64,000 nt of DNA from Arthrobacter methylotrophus (GTDB lineage Bacteria; Actinomycetota; Actinomycetes; Actinomycetales; Micrococcaceae), in the NCBI RefSeq assembly GCF_039539965.1, contig NZ_BAABED010000001.1, forward strand, positions 496,001 to 560,000. The letters are read 5' to 3'. Within the stretch, counting starts at the first letter, position 1; every line of letters begins with the position of its first letter. The notes under the pieces were generated by a model. The model did not search any database, was not told the origin of the DNA, and saw only the letters and a list, made by a program, of their open reading frames with translations. The translations under genes were made by a program, and so were the position numbers. Below are positions 8,404 through 17,586 of this stretch, piece after piece.

Positions 8404-9255
8404 TTGATCCCGAAAAACCTTGCCTTCGTGCTCGCCGCACTACTCCTCTTCGGACTGCCCAGCGCCTCTGCCGGCGCCAAGACGGGCCCCGGCGCCAAGG
8501 CGGCCCCGTCCACCGACACAGCGCCCGACGCCGCCCCGGAACCGCTCGCGAACGCCGCGCCTGCCGCTGAGGTGACCCCGCCGGCGACGCCCGCCCCGGT
8601 ATCCGCGCCCGCCGTCGTCGTGCCCCGAGCCGCCGTCGTACCGCAAGCTATTCAGGGCGGATCCGTGAAGGTGCTCGACACCACCGCGGCCATCACCGAC
8701 CCCAACTGGTTCCGGCAGGCCTACGCTGAAGGCTTCCGGCTCTACGTCATGCACGCGACAGCCTGGGGCACGTGCACTCCGTGGCAGCAGACGCAGGCCC
8801 AGTTGAAGATGGCGCTCGACGCCGGACTCAAGATCGCGGTCTACACGCGTGACGCTTCGTGCTGGGAGGGCGGCATCAAAGCCGCAGGCCCGTACGTATC
8901 CCAGCTGCAGTTCTTCGCCCTGGATGTCGAGCCCGGCGGATCCGTCGTAACGCGGGCCATGGTGGACGGCGTGCGAAGCCTGGGCGTACGGCCAGTGATC
9001 TACAGCGGCAGTGGAATGTGGCCAGGATTGATGAACAACAGCAGCGCGTTCTCGGACGTGCCCTTGTGGGACACCGACACGAGCAACCTCGACTACACCA
9101 CATGGACGGCGAATTACCTGGCGCCGACCCCCGCGCAGTATGGCGGTTGGAACACGGCCGGCACCATGCGCGTGGGGATCCAGCAGAAGTTCGAACACAC
9201 CCTGAATGGCATCAACGTGGACCTGAACTCGTTCAACGCCAGCTTCCTCAAGTAG
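8404..9255 (+). CDS. Exported GH25-like / Rv2525c-like glycoside-hydrolase-fold protein
   Basis: A 283-aa protein starting at TTG 8404, chosen because AGGAG lies 6 nt upstream; an in-frame GTG at 8380 would place that site inside the gene. A signal peptide (LIPKNLAFVLAALLLFGLPSA) is followed by about 65 residues rich in Ala and Pro. The C-terminal domain starts at GGSVKVLDTTAAITDPNWF and has the barrel pattern of GH25 lysozymes and the related Rv2525c/DUF1906 group: a strand ending FALDVEPGG with acidic DxE, then PVIYSGSGMW and a later VPLWDTD. It is probably a secreted cell-wall-active or cell-wall-binding enzyme. Activity is not certain because the DUF1906 group lacks a proven substrate. 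Confidence 0.72.
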   Translation: MIPKNLAFVLAALLLFGLPSASAGAKTGPGAKAAPSTDTAPDAAPEPLANAAPAAEVTPPATPAPVSAPAVVVPRAAVVPQAIQGGSVKVLDTTAAITDPNWFRQAYAEGFRLYVMHATAWGTCTPWQQTQAQLKMALDAGLKIAVYTRDASCWEGGIKAAGPYVSQLQFFALDVEPGGSVVTRAMVDGVRSLGVRPVIYSGSGMWPGLMNNSSAFSDVPLWDTDTSNLDYTTWTANYLAPTPAQYGGWNTAGTMRVGIQQKFEHTLNGINVDLNSFNASFLK

Positions 9256-9352
9256 GCGCTGCGCTGAATTCCTGACGCAGAGGGAATTCCGGGGTCGCAG
9301 GGAGAACACTGGGTCGGCGAGTACAGGACGCGTCGGGATTATTTCCCTGGAG

Positions 9353-9361
9353 TTGTCCACA
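9353..9361 (+). promoter_or_regulatory. DnaA-box-like TTGTCCACA upstream of AbiEi/DUF559 gene 1
   Basis: TTGTCCACA ends 53 nt before the ATG at 9415. The same motif sits 51 and 52 nt before the two other DUF559-type genes in the window. It matches the actinobacterial DnaA-box consensus, but regulation by DnaA is an inference. Confidence 0.45.
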
Positions 9362-9414
9362 TGGAGGAATTCGGTGCTGTCGTGGGCCGCAACCCACGTG
9401 GCAGGTTCTTAGGC

Positions 9415-10368
9415 ATGACCCACTTGCCCCGCCTGATCCTCAGCAGAGATCACCTTTTTCACGGAACGACTCTCAAGGAACTCGCTCGGAGTGCCAAAAC
9501 GGGCGCCCTGCACCGCGTGCGCCAAGGGGTGTACGTTGACGGCGCTGCATGGGCCGCAATGAAACCGTGGGAACAATACCGTGTCCGGGTCAGCGCTGCG
9601 GCCGAAACCTCTAGCGCGCGGACCATTTTCGCCAGACACTCGGCGGCGTCTGTATGGGGGATCCCCACCATCGGAGTGCGTCATCCGGTGCAGGCCCTGA
9701 CTCTCCAGAACGACGGCGGCCGCTCTCGGGCCGGGATATCCCGGCACTATGCGGACCCCGTTAGCCTCAAGGTGTATCGCTGTGAGGGACTGCTCGTGAC
9801 TGACAGGGTGCGCACCGTGCTGGACCTGGCCGCTTTCACCCCGTTCATTGAATCCATCGTTCCCCTGGATCACGTGCTCAAAGCCGACCGGAAACGGCGA
9901 TTTCCCGCCATCACGAAAGAGACGCTTCTGGCAGGAGCGGATGGAATCTACACGGCGGCGGCTATCCGGAGAATCCAAGCGGCGGTCGATTTCGCAGATC
10001 CCCTGTCCGGATCTGCGGGGGAATCCTACAGCCGGGCTTTGATGCATGTCGCAGGATTCGAAGCCCCGGTTCTTCAATGTGAATTTCGCGACGAAGCAGG
10101 GCGCGTGGGCTATTCGGACTTCTATTGGAAGGGGGCGCGGGTGGCGGGGGAGTTCGACGGCATCGATAAGTACCTGAAGCCGGAGTTCCTCAAGGGACGG
10201 ACTGCCGCTCAAGCCGTCATCGATGAGAAGCTGCGTGAGGACCGAATCCGTGCCACCGGGTCCGGCGTCGTCCGTTGGGTATGGGCAGAACTCATGGCTC
10301 CCGGCGTATTCGAACGGAAGCTGGCAGCGGCAGGTGTGCCCCGGCGTCGTCCGCGCGGAGCCCTATGA
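9415..10368 (+). CDS. Orphan AbiEi-like winged-helix protein with C-terminal DUF559/VSR-type nuclease-like domain (paralogue 1)
   Basis: A 317-aa protein. The start at 9415 (MTHLPRLIL) is set by alignment with the paralogue at 22936 (MNPLPRLIL). The N-terminus resembles the AbiEi antitoxin winged-helix domain (LARSAKTGALHRVRQGVYVDG, then FARHSAASVWGIP). The C-terminus has the DUF559/Vsr PD-(D/E)XK-like pattern: GESYSRALMHVAGF, then GYSDFYW, then VAGEFDGIDKYLKPE and EKLREDRIRATG, which supply the acidic and Lys residues expected of that fold. No AbiEii nucleotidyltransferase toxin is adjacent, so this is not an ordinary type IV toxin-antitoxin pair. Function is unknown; a nuclease or a DNA-binding regulator are both possible. 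Confidence 0.75.
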   Translation: MTHLPRLILSRDHLFHGTTLKELARSAKTGALHRVRQGVYVDGAAWAAMKPWEQYRVRVSAAAETSSARTIFARHSAASVWGIPTIGVRHPVQALTLQNDGGRSRAGISRHYADPVSLKVYRCEGLLVTDRVRTVLDLAAFTPFIESIVPLDHVLKADRKRRFPAITKETLLAGADGIYTAAAIRRIQAAVDFADPLSGSAGESYSRALMHVAGFEAPVLQCEFRDEAGRVGYSDFYWKGARVAGEFDGIDKYLKPEFLKGRTAAQAVIDEKLREDRIRATGSGVVRWVWAELMAPGVFERKLAAAGVPRRRPRGAL

Positions 10369-10474
10369 CGCGCAAAGTATCCCGCGCGGCGCTGGATGCC
10401 TCGCGCAGCCGGAAGTCAGGGTGCGGTAGGTATTTGGCGCGTCGCAAAGAATGGGGCGTCCTAGGATGAAGGGG

Positions 10475-11695
10475 ATGACAACAACCCGCACCGACCAGCC
10501 GTTCAGCCTCCGCAGCATTGCCTTACCCGCGTTCGGGCCCGCCTTGCTGTTCTGTATCGGCGAGGGCGCGGTGCTTCCCGTGGCGGCCTTGTCCGCCCGC
10601 GACCTCGGCGCTTCGGTCGCCGTTTCCGCGCTGGTGGTCACTTTGATCGGGCTGGGATCCTGGTTTTTCAACTTGCCCGCTTCGCTCATCACCATCAAGT
10701 TCGGCGAACGGTGGGCCATCGTGGCCGCAGGCGCCGCCGGAGCCCTGGCCTTGCTGGCAGCCGGATTCGCGCCGCTCCTTGCCCACAACGGCATCTGGCT
10801 GCTCGCCGCGGCGATGACAATGGTCGGGATGTCCACGAGTGTCTTCAACCTGGCCCGGCAGAAGTACCTCACGGAAGCGGTCCCGGTCATCTACCGTGCG
10901 CGCGCCTTGTCCACGCTGGGCGGCGTCACCCGGATCGGCGTGTTCATCGGACCGTTCGTCGGCGCGGGAGTGATGCAGTTTGCGGGCATCAGCGGCGCGT
11001 ACTGGGTTGGCGTAGTGGGCATGGCGGCTGCCGCGGTGTTGTCCCTCACCATTCCGGATCTTGTGTTACCGGACGACGTCGACGGCGGACGGAAGGGTCC
11101 CGAGCCCACCCTCCGCGGGGTGGCGGTTTCGCACGGGGGCGTCTTCCTGACCATCGGGACCGGGATTCTGCTGCTCAGTGCCATCCGGGCCTCCCGCCAA
11201 GTGGTGATCCCTTTGTGGGCCGACCACCTGGGTCTGGACGCAACCCACGCCTCGCTCATCTACGGTTTGTCCGGAGCGATCGACATGCTGGTCTTCTATC
11301 CGGCCGGCAAGCTCATGGACCGCAAGGGGCGCATGTGGGTCGCCGTGCCGTCCACCCTCATCATGGGTATCGCGTTGTTCCTCATACCCATGTCGGCCGA
11401 GTTCGTGGGGCTGCTCCTGGCCTCGTTGTTGATCGGTTTCGGCAACGGCATCAGCTCGGGACTCATCATGACGCTCGGCGCCGACTTCTCGCCGGACAAG
11501 GGTCGTGGGCAATTCCTTGGCTTGTGGCGCTTCATCTCCGACGCCGGTGCCACCGGTGGGCCTGTGCTGCTATCGGCCCTCACCGCTGCAGTATCCCTCG
11601 CCGCAGGTGTCTGGGCCACAGGCGTCCTAGGCGTGGCTGCGGCGGCGGTGTTCGCCGTCGTACTCCCCAAGCTCAAGCACCGCCGGAACTACTAG
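10475..11695 (+). CDS. MFS transporter
   Basis: A 406-aa protein with about 12 hydrophobic helices and the MFS loop 2-3 motif in a divergent form (NLPASLITIKFGERWAIV) plus KLMDRKGRMWVAV between helices 8 and 9. The start at 10475 is preceded by TAGGAT-N7, so it may be leaderless; the same bases contain GAAGGGG, and an in-frame ATG lies 9 nt upstream. The fold suggests efflux of a drug or metabolite, but neither substrate nor partner genes are evident. It stands alone between a DUF559 gene and an acyltransferase. Confidence 0.82.
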   Translation: MTTTRTDQPFSLRSIALPAFGPALLFCIGEGAVLPVAALSARDLGASVAVSALVVTLIGLGSWFFNLPASLITIKFGERWAIVAAGAAGALALLAAGFAPLLAHNGIWLLAAAMTMVGMSTSVFNLARQKYLTEAVPVIYRARALSTLGGVTRIGVFIGPFVGAGVMQFAGISGAYWVGVVGMAAAAVLSLTIPDLVLPDDVDGGRKGPEPTLRGVAVSHGGVFLTIGTGILLLSAIRASRQVVIPLWADHLGLDATHASLIYGLSGAIDMLVFYPAGKLMDRKGRMWVAVPSTLIMGIALFLIPMSAEFVGLLLASLLIGFGNGISSGLIMTLGADFSPDKGRGQFLGLWRFISDAGATGGPVLLSALTAAVSLAAGVWATGVLGVAAAAVFAVVLPKLKHRRNY

Positions 11696-11711
11696 GCGAC
11701 GCCGGCTTAGG

Positions 11712-11777
11712 CCCAACTGACTGGCAGTAGGTGTCGTTTTGAGCGCTGAAAACGACGTTAACTGCGAGCTAGTTGGG
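11712..11777. repeat. 66-nt palindromic repeat, copy B (partly decayed)
   Basis: Starts CCCAACTGAC and ends GCTAGTTGGG. The inner arms have several mismatches (GGCAGTAGGTGTCG against CGACGTTAACTGCG), but the total length is again exactly 66 nt and the GTTTTGAGCGCTGAAAAC centre is nearly perfect. It lies just upstream of the acyltransferase gene; reading frames begun inside it should not be taken as part of that protein. Confidence 0.93.
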
Positions 11778-11825
11778 TGTGCAGCTCCCAGACTCCAGTC
11801 AGGCGGCTCGAGTATGGTGGATTGG

Positions 11826-13097
11826 ATGTTCTCAGTGATCTCGCCTCCGTATCGTGCCCCCAGCGGGAATCCGACCCCTGGGAAAGCGGGTCCGGCCGGT
11901 GCCGGACCCGGTGGTGCCCGAGCGGAAAGTCGCCTGCCGAACAGCGATACGCCAGAATCACATCCGTCCCGGCCCGATCTCGCGACGCTGACTTCGCTGC
12001 GTTTCGTTGCTGCGCTGTGGGTGGTGTTCTTCCATCTGCAGGCCATGCAGCAGACCTTCCTCGCTCCTGTCTTTGAGCTGTTCCGTCCGGTCATTGCCAA
12101 CGGCGACCTTGGCGTGGACGTGTTCTTCGTGCTCAGCGGCTTCATCATCACCTACACCTACCTTGACCGGCTGGGCCCACGGTTCCGATGGCGTGCGGCC
12201 GGGGACTTTGTCTGGGCCCGGTTCGCCCGGATGTGGCCCGCCTTCGCATTGGTGGTGGGCGTGCTGGGACTCTGGTTTGTGTACGGGACCGAACAGGAAT
12301 CGGTGTTGAAATGGTCCCTGCAGACCCAGGCTCCGGACCTGTCCCCGTGGGGGCTGGCCAAACAATTGCTGATGGCCCATCTCTGGTTCCAGCCTGAGAC
12401 CGATGGCGCCAGCTGGTTCGGTCCGGGGTGGACGGTCAGCGCCGAATGGCTGGCCTACCTGGCGTTCCCGCTGCTCGCGCTGCTCCTGTTCCGGCTGCGT
12501 CGGCTGCACCCTCTTGCTGCCTTGGCCGCGTCTGTCCTGGTCCTGCTTCCGACGGCCGCCTGGGGTCCGGGCCTGCCCTTCGCTACCAACGATCACCAGC
12601 CGTATGAGTGGCTCCTGCGAATCGCTTGCTGCTTCACGGCCGGAGCCTTCGCTTCCATCGCCGTACGGAACGCGGAACGCATGAAGTTCAACCCTGCCTT
12701 GGCGGGACCCGGCGCGGCGCTGACCGGAGCCGCCGTCGTCGGCTTCCTCGCCACCGTCGGAAAGCCCGGCCCGGGACGGCTGGCGGTGTTCGCCTTCCCG
12801 TTGTTGATCGCCCTCCTCAGCGTGACCCGCGGCTGGCTCCGCTCCGCGCTGTCCGCGCGCTGGCTACAGTATGGCGGGCACAGCTCCTACAGCCTTTACT
12901 TGGTCCACATGTTCTTTATCTACCTGTTCTACTGGCTGAACAGGGATTGGGCGCACGGTGCCGGACAGCTGGCGACAAACCTGCTTGCCGCGGGGTGCCT
13001 CGCCGGCATTGCCTTGGCTACCCATTTCTTGTTCCGGTACGTCGAGGAACCGGCCCGTCATCGGCTGCGTGCATTGGTTCCTCGCACGGCTGCTTAG
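11826..13097 (+). CDS. Acyltransferase-3 family membrane protein (OafA/YrhL type)
   Basis: A 423-aa protein with about ten membrane helices. The family hallmarks are present: LTSLRFVAALWVVFFHLQAM near the start with the conserved Arg and His, GVDVFFVLSGFIITY, and a Trp-rich FGPGWTVSAEWLAYLAFP loop. A last helix before RYVEEPARHRLR completes the pattern. The ATG at 11826 has GGTGG 5 nt upstream; an ATG at 11814 is an alternative. An extra 35-residue Pro/Gly-rich segment precedes the first helix. Such enzymes O-acylate surface polysaccharides, peptidoglycan or small molecules. The acceptor is not shown by context, although polysaccharide genes are close. Confidence 0.88.
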   Translation: MFSVISPPYRAPSGNPTPGKAGPAGAGPGGARAESRLPNSDTPESHPSRPDLATLTSLRFVAALWVVFFHLQAMQQTFLAPVFELFRPVIANGDLGVDVFFVLSGFIITYTYLDRLGPRFRWRAAGDFVWARFARMWPAFALVVGVLGLWFVYGTEQESVLKWSLQTQAPDLSPWGLAKQLLMAHLWFQPETDGASWFGPGWTVSAEWLAYLAFPLLALLLFRLRRLHPLAALAASVLVLLPTAAWGPGLPFATNDHQPYEWLLRIACCFTAGAFASIAVRNAERMKFNPALAGPGAALTGAAVVGFLATVGKPGPGRLAVFAFPLLIALLSVTRGWLRSALSARWLQYGGHSSYSLYLVHMFFIYLFYWLNRDWAHGAGQLATNLLAAGCLAGIALATHFLFRYVEEPARHRLRALVPRTAA

Positions 13098-13156
13098 GCT
13101 CCTCCCTGGAATGAATACTCGACGCCGGGGTGCCGCTTCGCCGTCGGGTTTCTGTG

Positions 13157-13265
13157 GGACACCCACGTTCGCCCTCGACACGCAAACGGGCCGAAGACAC
13201 CCGGATATGCGTGGCGCCAGCCCGGATGCGCAGCGCCAGCCCGGATGCGCAGGGGACAGGCTCGC
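13157..13265. repeat. GACACCC-type intergenic repeat (family 3), copy 1, with 19-bp tandem duplication
   Basis: Contains GGGACACCCACG, then CACGCAAACGGGCCGAAGACA and ACCCGGATATGCG, shared with copies at 22769 and 23883. Within it a 19-bp unit is duplicated exactly at 13214-13232 and 13233-13251. It lies between the convergent acyltransferase and PAP2 genes. Confidence 0.7.
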
Positions 13266-13274
13266 CCGTGGTGA

Positions 13275-14186
13275 CTACCGCCGTCGGGCGCTCAAGCTGA
13301 AAAGCCAGGTCGCGGCGACCGTTGCCAGGTACCCGGTGATGACAATCAGGGAAACCCCGGCCCAGAAGTAGTTGGTGGTGCTGCTTTCCTGGCCGTAGCC
13401 CGGGGCGATCTTGATCAACGAATACACCGCAACCGCCGCAGCGGCGACGCCCGCCAAGGCCGACAACAATAGCCACAAGCGGGACGACGCCCAATGCTCA
13501 CCGTGACCATCCGAGACGTTCCAGCGGTTTCCGGTGCGCAGCACCAACCATCCAGCCGGAAGCATGACCGCTCCCACCACGAGGAACGCGGCGACCACGT
13601 CGGCGGGCCGATGCCACTGGTTGATCAGCGTGGAAACCCCGGCCGCCACCGCGAAAGTGCCACCGAGGAACCCGGCCAGAGGCCGCCAGCGCGGCGACAC
13701 CACCAGGAACACCGCGGCCGCCGCAGAGGCCGCCAGCGTGGTGTGTCCGGACGGAAGCGAGTTCAGTTCAATGGTCTGGACGCCGCGGAACGGCCTGTCC
13801 GGGAACCAGTCCTTGAGGAGCTGCGTGGCCAGGTTTGCCGCGAGACAAGCAGTCAGCGCAATGCCGGCAGCCTTCCAGCGCCGGCGCATTATCGTCACGA
13901 ACAAAACCACGACGGCGGCGATCGCCATCGAGATGACCGGCAGCCAATCGAGGAAATCGGTGGTGGCCCGTTCAGCCGGGCCATTGAGGGTCGCGGCTTC
14001 CACCAAGGCGGACTCGTCGATGTACTGGCCGGTCGTGGTGCGCACGAAAAAGTAGAAGGTGGCAATGAATGCTGCCACGCAGGCCAAGGTCGCCAGCGTA
14101 AAAGGCAGGCCCATTCCGGCGCCCGCGCAGCGCTTGCTTGCGGTTCCGCGTGTGGCCGCCAGTCGGCCTGTCTTAGGAAAACTCAT
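13275..14186 (-). CDS. PAP2-family membrane phosphatase
   Basis: A 303-aa protein with six hydrophobic helices. All three phosphatase motifs are visible: KDWFPDRPFRG, PSGHTT, and a final SxLINQWHRPADV with the catalytic His and Arg. The start is set at ATG 14186 (MSFPKTGR) because AAGG precedes it closely; the open frame upstream is only coincidental coding. Enzymes of this group remove phosphate from phosphatidic acid, undecaprenyl pyrophosphate or related lipids at the outer face of the membrane. It follows a GT4/debranching-enzyme pair on the same strand but 33 bp away, so co-transcription is possible. Confidence 0.88.
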   Translation of the reverse strand: MSFPKTGRLAATRGTASKRCAGAGMGLPFTLATLACVAAFIATFYFFVRTTTGQYIDESALVEAATLNGPAERATTDFLDWLPVISMAIAAVVVLFVTIMRRRWKAAGIALTACLAANLATQLLKDWFPDRPFRGVQTIELNSLPSGHTTLAASAAAAVFLVVSPRWRPLAGFLGGTFAVAAGVSTLINQWHRPADVVAAFLVVGAVMLPAGWLVLRTGNRWNVSDGHGEHWASSRLWLLLSALAGVAAAAVAVYSLIKIAPGYGQESSTTNYFWAGVSLIVITGYLATVAATWLFSLSARRR

Positions 14187-14218
14187 TGCCTTCAGGGTGC
14201 CATATCTGGCTGGGAGGA

Positions 14219-15241
14219 TCACTTCGGCTCGGCAACCAGCTCCTCGTAAAGGGCCAAGTGTTCGGCAACCATCCTCTCGGCACTGAAGTAGTCTTCCGCA
14301 GCGTGGCGGCAATCGCTGCGGTCCAGTGTGGCTGCGGCAATGAGAGCCTCAGCCAGTTCAGAGGGACTGGAGCCGAGATAACCGGTGAGGCCCACGGAAA
14401 CGATCTCGGGGGCAGATCCGCGGAAAGTTGCCACCACAGGCGTGCCCGTGGCGAGGGCCTCGATCATGGCCATCCCGAAAGGTTCATCCCACTGAATCGG
14501 ATTCAGCAGTGCCACCGACCCACCCAGGAGGACGAACTTGTCCGCCGCGTTCAGCTCCCCGAGGTATTCGACGTCGGGCCCCAGCAACGGTGCGATGACG
14601 GCGGCGTAGTACTCATGCTCCTCGGCACTGTACATCTTGGCAGCAATCCTGAGCGGTATGTGGGCCAGACGGGCGGTTTCAATTGCTTCCGGCAGGCCTT
14701 TTCCGGGATGCATCCGGCCAAGGAAGCTGGCGTAACCGCCGTCGCCGGCGCCGAGCGGGACGGATTCCGTGTCGATCCCGTGGTGGATGACCTTCCGTAC
14801 CTTAATCCCGGGAGCCGAGTCTGCTTGATGCTGCGAGATGGCGATGATTGCGGTGTCGGTTGCCATCGCCTGGTAAATGTCATGGTTCTCGGCTGAAAAA
14901 GGCAGATGCGCCGTCGCGACAAGGGGGATTCCTTGCGGACGGTGCCGGTACAACGGCCCTGCCAACGTGTTGTCGTGAATGAGATCGACGTCGTCCATGG
15001 CCGCGAAGGCGTACACGCTGTGACGGAGTTCGTCCGTGCCGTTTCCTATCCTCGAGCCATCAGCAAGCGGTGGACCGGGGACTTTGGCCACCGGACATGT
15101 GCTGCCGGACGCCGCAGCCAGAAGCACCTCATGGCCGGCTGCAGCCAAGCCGCGCGCCAGGATATCGATGATGGACTCCGTGCCCCCGTATGCCGGCGGC
15201 GGTACCGGGATCCACGGCGGGGCCACTAGGCCGATGCGCAC
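14219..15241 (-). CDS. GT4-family glycosyltransferase (GT-B fold)
   Basis: A 340-aa protein. The GTG start at 15241 abuts the TAG stop of the upstream gene, indicating translational coupling. The N-terminus MRIGLVAPPWIPVPPPAYGG is the glycine-loop form seen in GT4 enzymes, with FLGRMHPGKGLPEAIE at the donor domain and the EX7E-type motif in WDEPFGMAMIEALATGTPVVA. Its pairing with an amylo-alpha-1,6-glucosidase-like gene is a conserved-looking two-gene unit suggesting a compatible-solute or storage-glycan role. Donor and acceptor sugars are not known. Confidence 0.87.
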   Translation of the reverse strand: MRIGLVAPPWIPVPPPAYGGTESIIDILARGLAAAGHEVLLAAASGSTCPVAKVPGPPLADGSRIGNGTDELRHSVYAFAAMDDVDLIHDNTLAGPLYRHRPQGIPLVATAHLPFSAENHDIYQAMATDTAIIAISQHQADSAPGIKVRKVIHHGIDTESVPLGAGDGGYASFLGRMHPGKGLPEAIETARLAHIPLRIAAKMYSAEEHEYYAAVIAPLLGPDVEYLGELNAADKFVLLGGSVALLNPIQWDEPFGMAMIEALATGTPVVATFRGSAPEIVSVGLTGYLGSSPSELAEALIAAATLDRSDCRHAAEDYFSAERMVAEHLALYEELVAEPK

Positions 15242-17413
15242 CTACTGCCCCCGTCTCGGCGATGCGCCGGCACGGTAGACATCCAAGAGATCGGACAACG
15301 GTTTGCGGGCCTCACGGTGCAGCGCAATATTCTCGGGAAGCTCCGTGACCCGTGTTTCTCCATTGACCACCTCCACGGAGATCCGGGAGCCGGCGAGCGG
15401 GATGTTCCGCATCTTGATGTCGCCGAAGCCGTCCGGCAGTACGGGCGCCAGCCAAAGACCTCCATGGGTGAGGCACGGATCGAAGCGAAGCAGTACACGG
15501 AGTAAATGAACAGGCGTGGCCGCGGCCCACGCCTGCGGTGAACACGACGAGGGATACGGAACAGGCATCCCATAGCTTTTCCTGTCCAGACCGCAGAACA
15601 ATTCCGGCAGCCGCCCGCCGAATGCCTCGGCGGCATCCAACAGCCCCGTGACGATGCGCTGGGATTCCTCAACGAATCCGTATCGCATCAATCCGCCGGC
15701 AATGAGTGCATTGTCGTGCGGCCATACCGAGCCGTTGTGGTAGCTCGCCGGGTTGTAGGCCGCCATATCCGACGCCAATGTCCGAACGCCCCAGCCGGTG
15801 AACATGGTGTCCGACATCAGCCGCTCCGCGACCAGCGAAGCCTTGTCGTCGTCGACGATTCCGCTCCACAGGCAATGCCCCATATTGGACGCGCACGCAT
15901 CTACCGGCCGCTTGTCGCGATCGAGGGCGATGGCGAAATAGCCGCGTTCAGGGAGCCAGAACTGCTCGTTGAATTTTCGCTTGAGCTCGGCCGCCCGGGC
16001 ACCCCAGACCGCAGCCAGCTTCGTATCGCCGTCTTGTTCGGCTATGAGGGCCCTGCTGAGATAGGCCGTGTAGACATAGCCCTGGACTTCGCACAACGCA
16101 ATCGGCGGCTCTGCCAAAGTCCCATCGGCGAAGTTGATGCCGTCCGCGGAATCTTTCCAGCCTTGGTTGAACAATCCCTGGTCCGTGGCTCGGGAATACT
16201 CCACGAAGCCGTCGCCGTCGGCGTCTCCATAGTCGCGGATCCAGTCCAAGGCGCGGTTCACGGCCGGCAGGAGGGATTGCGTGACTTCCGAACGGAATCC
16301 CCAACGGGTCAGCTCCCCGGCGAGGGTCACGAACAACGGCGTCGCGTCCACTGAACCGTAGTAAGCGCTCCCGCCCCCAAGGGCCAGGCCCGTACTGGCG
16401 CCGAGACGGACCTCGTGCAGGATCCGCCCTGGTTCCTCTTCGCTCAGCGGGTTGACGGCCCTGCCCTGGTGGTCGGCGAGGGTCTGCAAGGTCCCCAGGG
16501 CCAGCGAGGGGTCCAAGGGAAGGGTCATGAAGGAGGTCAGGAGAGAGTCCCGGCCGAAAAGGGCCATGAACCACGGCGATCCTGCCGCCACCACCGTCCG
16601 TCCCGGATGGTCCGGGTCGAAGATCCTGAGGGAGCCGAGGTCTGCCCTGCTCCGGGCCAACGCTTCGTCGAAGGCGTGGTTGGCTACTTCGGTTTGAGGA
16701 ACCTTTCCGTGCCACTCCTGCAATCTTTCCTCGGGCACGTCGTAGGGACGCTGGCTGCCCCACATCTGGGCATCGGCGTCCGGTCCGACCCCGTCGATGC
16801 TTGGAGTGGCGGTCACGCTCGTGGACCAATGGCCTTGGGGTCCGATGGTGATGTCATAGCTGAGGACGTCACGGTCAACCACTGCATTCGGGGCGTCAAT
16901 GGTGACCAGGACGTGATGGCCTTGGCGCTCGGCCTCAAGCACCAACGTGCCATCGCTGCCCCGCACCAAATGGATGGTTCTGTGATGTGCCCGCCCTTCC
17001 TTGACCTCGAAGATATCGGCAAAGTCTGCATTGACCGTGAGCGAGACCGTGCAGTGACTGGTCTGGGTGGAAAAGTTCCTGACGGTGATGTCTTCGCGCA
17101 CACCGCCGAACAGGCTCCGCCGGCGTTCAATCAGCAGATGGCTGTCTGCCAGCCCGTCAGTGCGTGCCGCGCGGCCCACGAAATCGGCACGGTAGGGCTC
17201 CGGGACCGGGGAGCCAAGAGCTTCGATGGGGTGGCCGTTGACCGCGAGCACCCAATTCGAAACGAACCGCGTGTCCCGGAAGAACATCCCATGCGGGCGC
17301 AGTTGGTCCATATCGCCGTTGGCCGCCGAGACGCAGAACGATGTCCCTGCCAGTAATGTCACGGCGCCGGCGCCGGCCGATCCTGCAAGGTTCTCGGCAT
17401 TCCAACCTGTCAT
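15242..17413 (-). CDS. Amylo-alpha-1,6-glucosidase / glycogen-debranching-type protein
   Basis: A 723-aa protein with GGAG 7 nt before ATG 17413. The N-terminal third is the beta-rich GDE_N domain (LLAGTSFCVSAANGDM, then GMFFRDTRFVSNW). The rest is an (alpha/alpha)6 barrel: AAGSPWFMALFGRDSL, GFVEYSRATDQGLFNQGWKDS and YHNGSVWPHDNALI, where the acidic residues of GH13-unrelated, GH63/GH133-like debranching enzymes lie. Related actinobacterial proteins are annotated as glycogen debranching or mannosylglycerate-type hydrolases. The coupled GT4 gene downstream argues for action on the product of that transferase. Probably cytoplasmic: no signal peptide. Confidence 0.83.
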   Translation of the reverse strand: MTGWNAENLAGSAGAGAVTLLAGTSFCVSAANGDMDQLRPHGMFFRDTRFVSNWVLAVNGHPIEALGSPVPEPYRADFVGRAARTDGLADSHLLIERRRSLFGGVREDITVRNFSTQTSHCTVSLTVNADFADIFEVKEGRAHHRTIHLVRGSDGTLVLEAERQGHHVLVTIDAPNAVVDRDVLSYDITIGPQGHWSTSVTATPSIDGVGPDADAQMWGSQRPYDVPEERLQEWHGKVPQTEVANHAFDEALARSRADLGSLRIFDPDHPGRTVVAAGSPWFMALFGRDSLLTSFMTLPLDPSLALGTLQTLADHQGRAVNPLSEEEPGRILHEVRLGASTGLALGGGSAYYGSVDATPLFVTLAGELTRWGFRSEVTQSLLPAVNRALDWIRDYGDADGDGFVEYSRATDQGLFNQGWKDSADGINFADGTLAEPPIALCEVQGYVYTAYLSRALIAEQDGDTKLAAVWGARAAELKRKFNEQFWLPERGYFAIALDRDKRPVDACASNMGHCLWSGIVDDDKASLVAERLMSDTMFTGWGVRTLASDMAAYNPASYHNGSVWPHDNALIAGGLMRYGFVEESQRIVTGLLDAAEAFGGRLPELFCGLDRKSYGMPVPYPSSCSPQAWAAATPVHLLRVLLRFDPCLTHGGLWLAPVLPDGFGDIKMRNIPLAGSRISVEVVNGETRVTELPENIALHREARKPLSDLLDVYRAGASPRRGQ

Positions 17414-17482
17414 TAATGGTCTCCAGGGGCGGGGGAAGGGGGGTAGCTTGCTTCAGCGTATTCTCCGCGTCTTCGGAAGTGA

Positions 17483-17577
17483 ACCCTCCTGCAGGTATGT
17501 GGGCGTTTCTCCCGACCCTCCTTCAGGTATGTGGGCGTTCTTCCCGACCCTCCTGCAGATATGTGGGGCGGCGAGCG
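17483..17577 (+). repeat. 32-bp-period repeat array, locus 1 (three direct units)
   Basis: Units begin at 17483, 17515 and 17547, each starting ACCCTCCT(T/G)CAG and continuing TATGTGGGCG. There are no unique spacers, so this is not a CRISPR. The unit aligns with the 32-bp unit of the arrays at 20903 and 50128 (shared AC-CTC, TATG-GGG and GTTT-CCCG blocks). Unlike those, it lies in a divergent promoter region and has no inverted units. Confidence 0.85.
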
Positions 17578-17586
17578 ATATCTGAT

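Noticed and set aside
9353..9361. Replication origin signalled by DnaA boxes
   Set aside because: Single boxes 13 and 9 kb apart with no cluster, no AT-rich unwinding region and no dnaA or dnaN nearby.
9415..10368. Type IV AbiE toxin-antitoxin system
   Set aside because: Only an AbiEi-like domain is present, fused to DUF559, and no AbiEii nucleotidyltransferase gene lies next to it.
11739..11825. N-terminal extension of the acyltransferase from GTG 11739
   Set aside because: The first codons are translation of repeat copy B and no ribosome site precedes them; starts at 11826 or 11814 are better.
17483..17577. CRISPR-like array of 32-bp repeats
   Set aside because: Units are contiguous with no unique spacers and there are no cas genes; classed as a tandem repeat.
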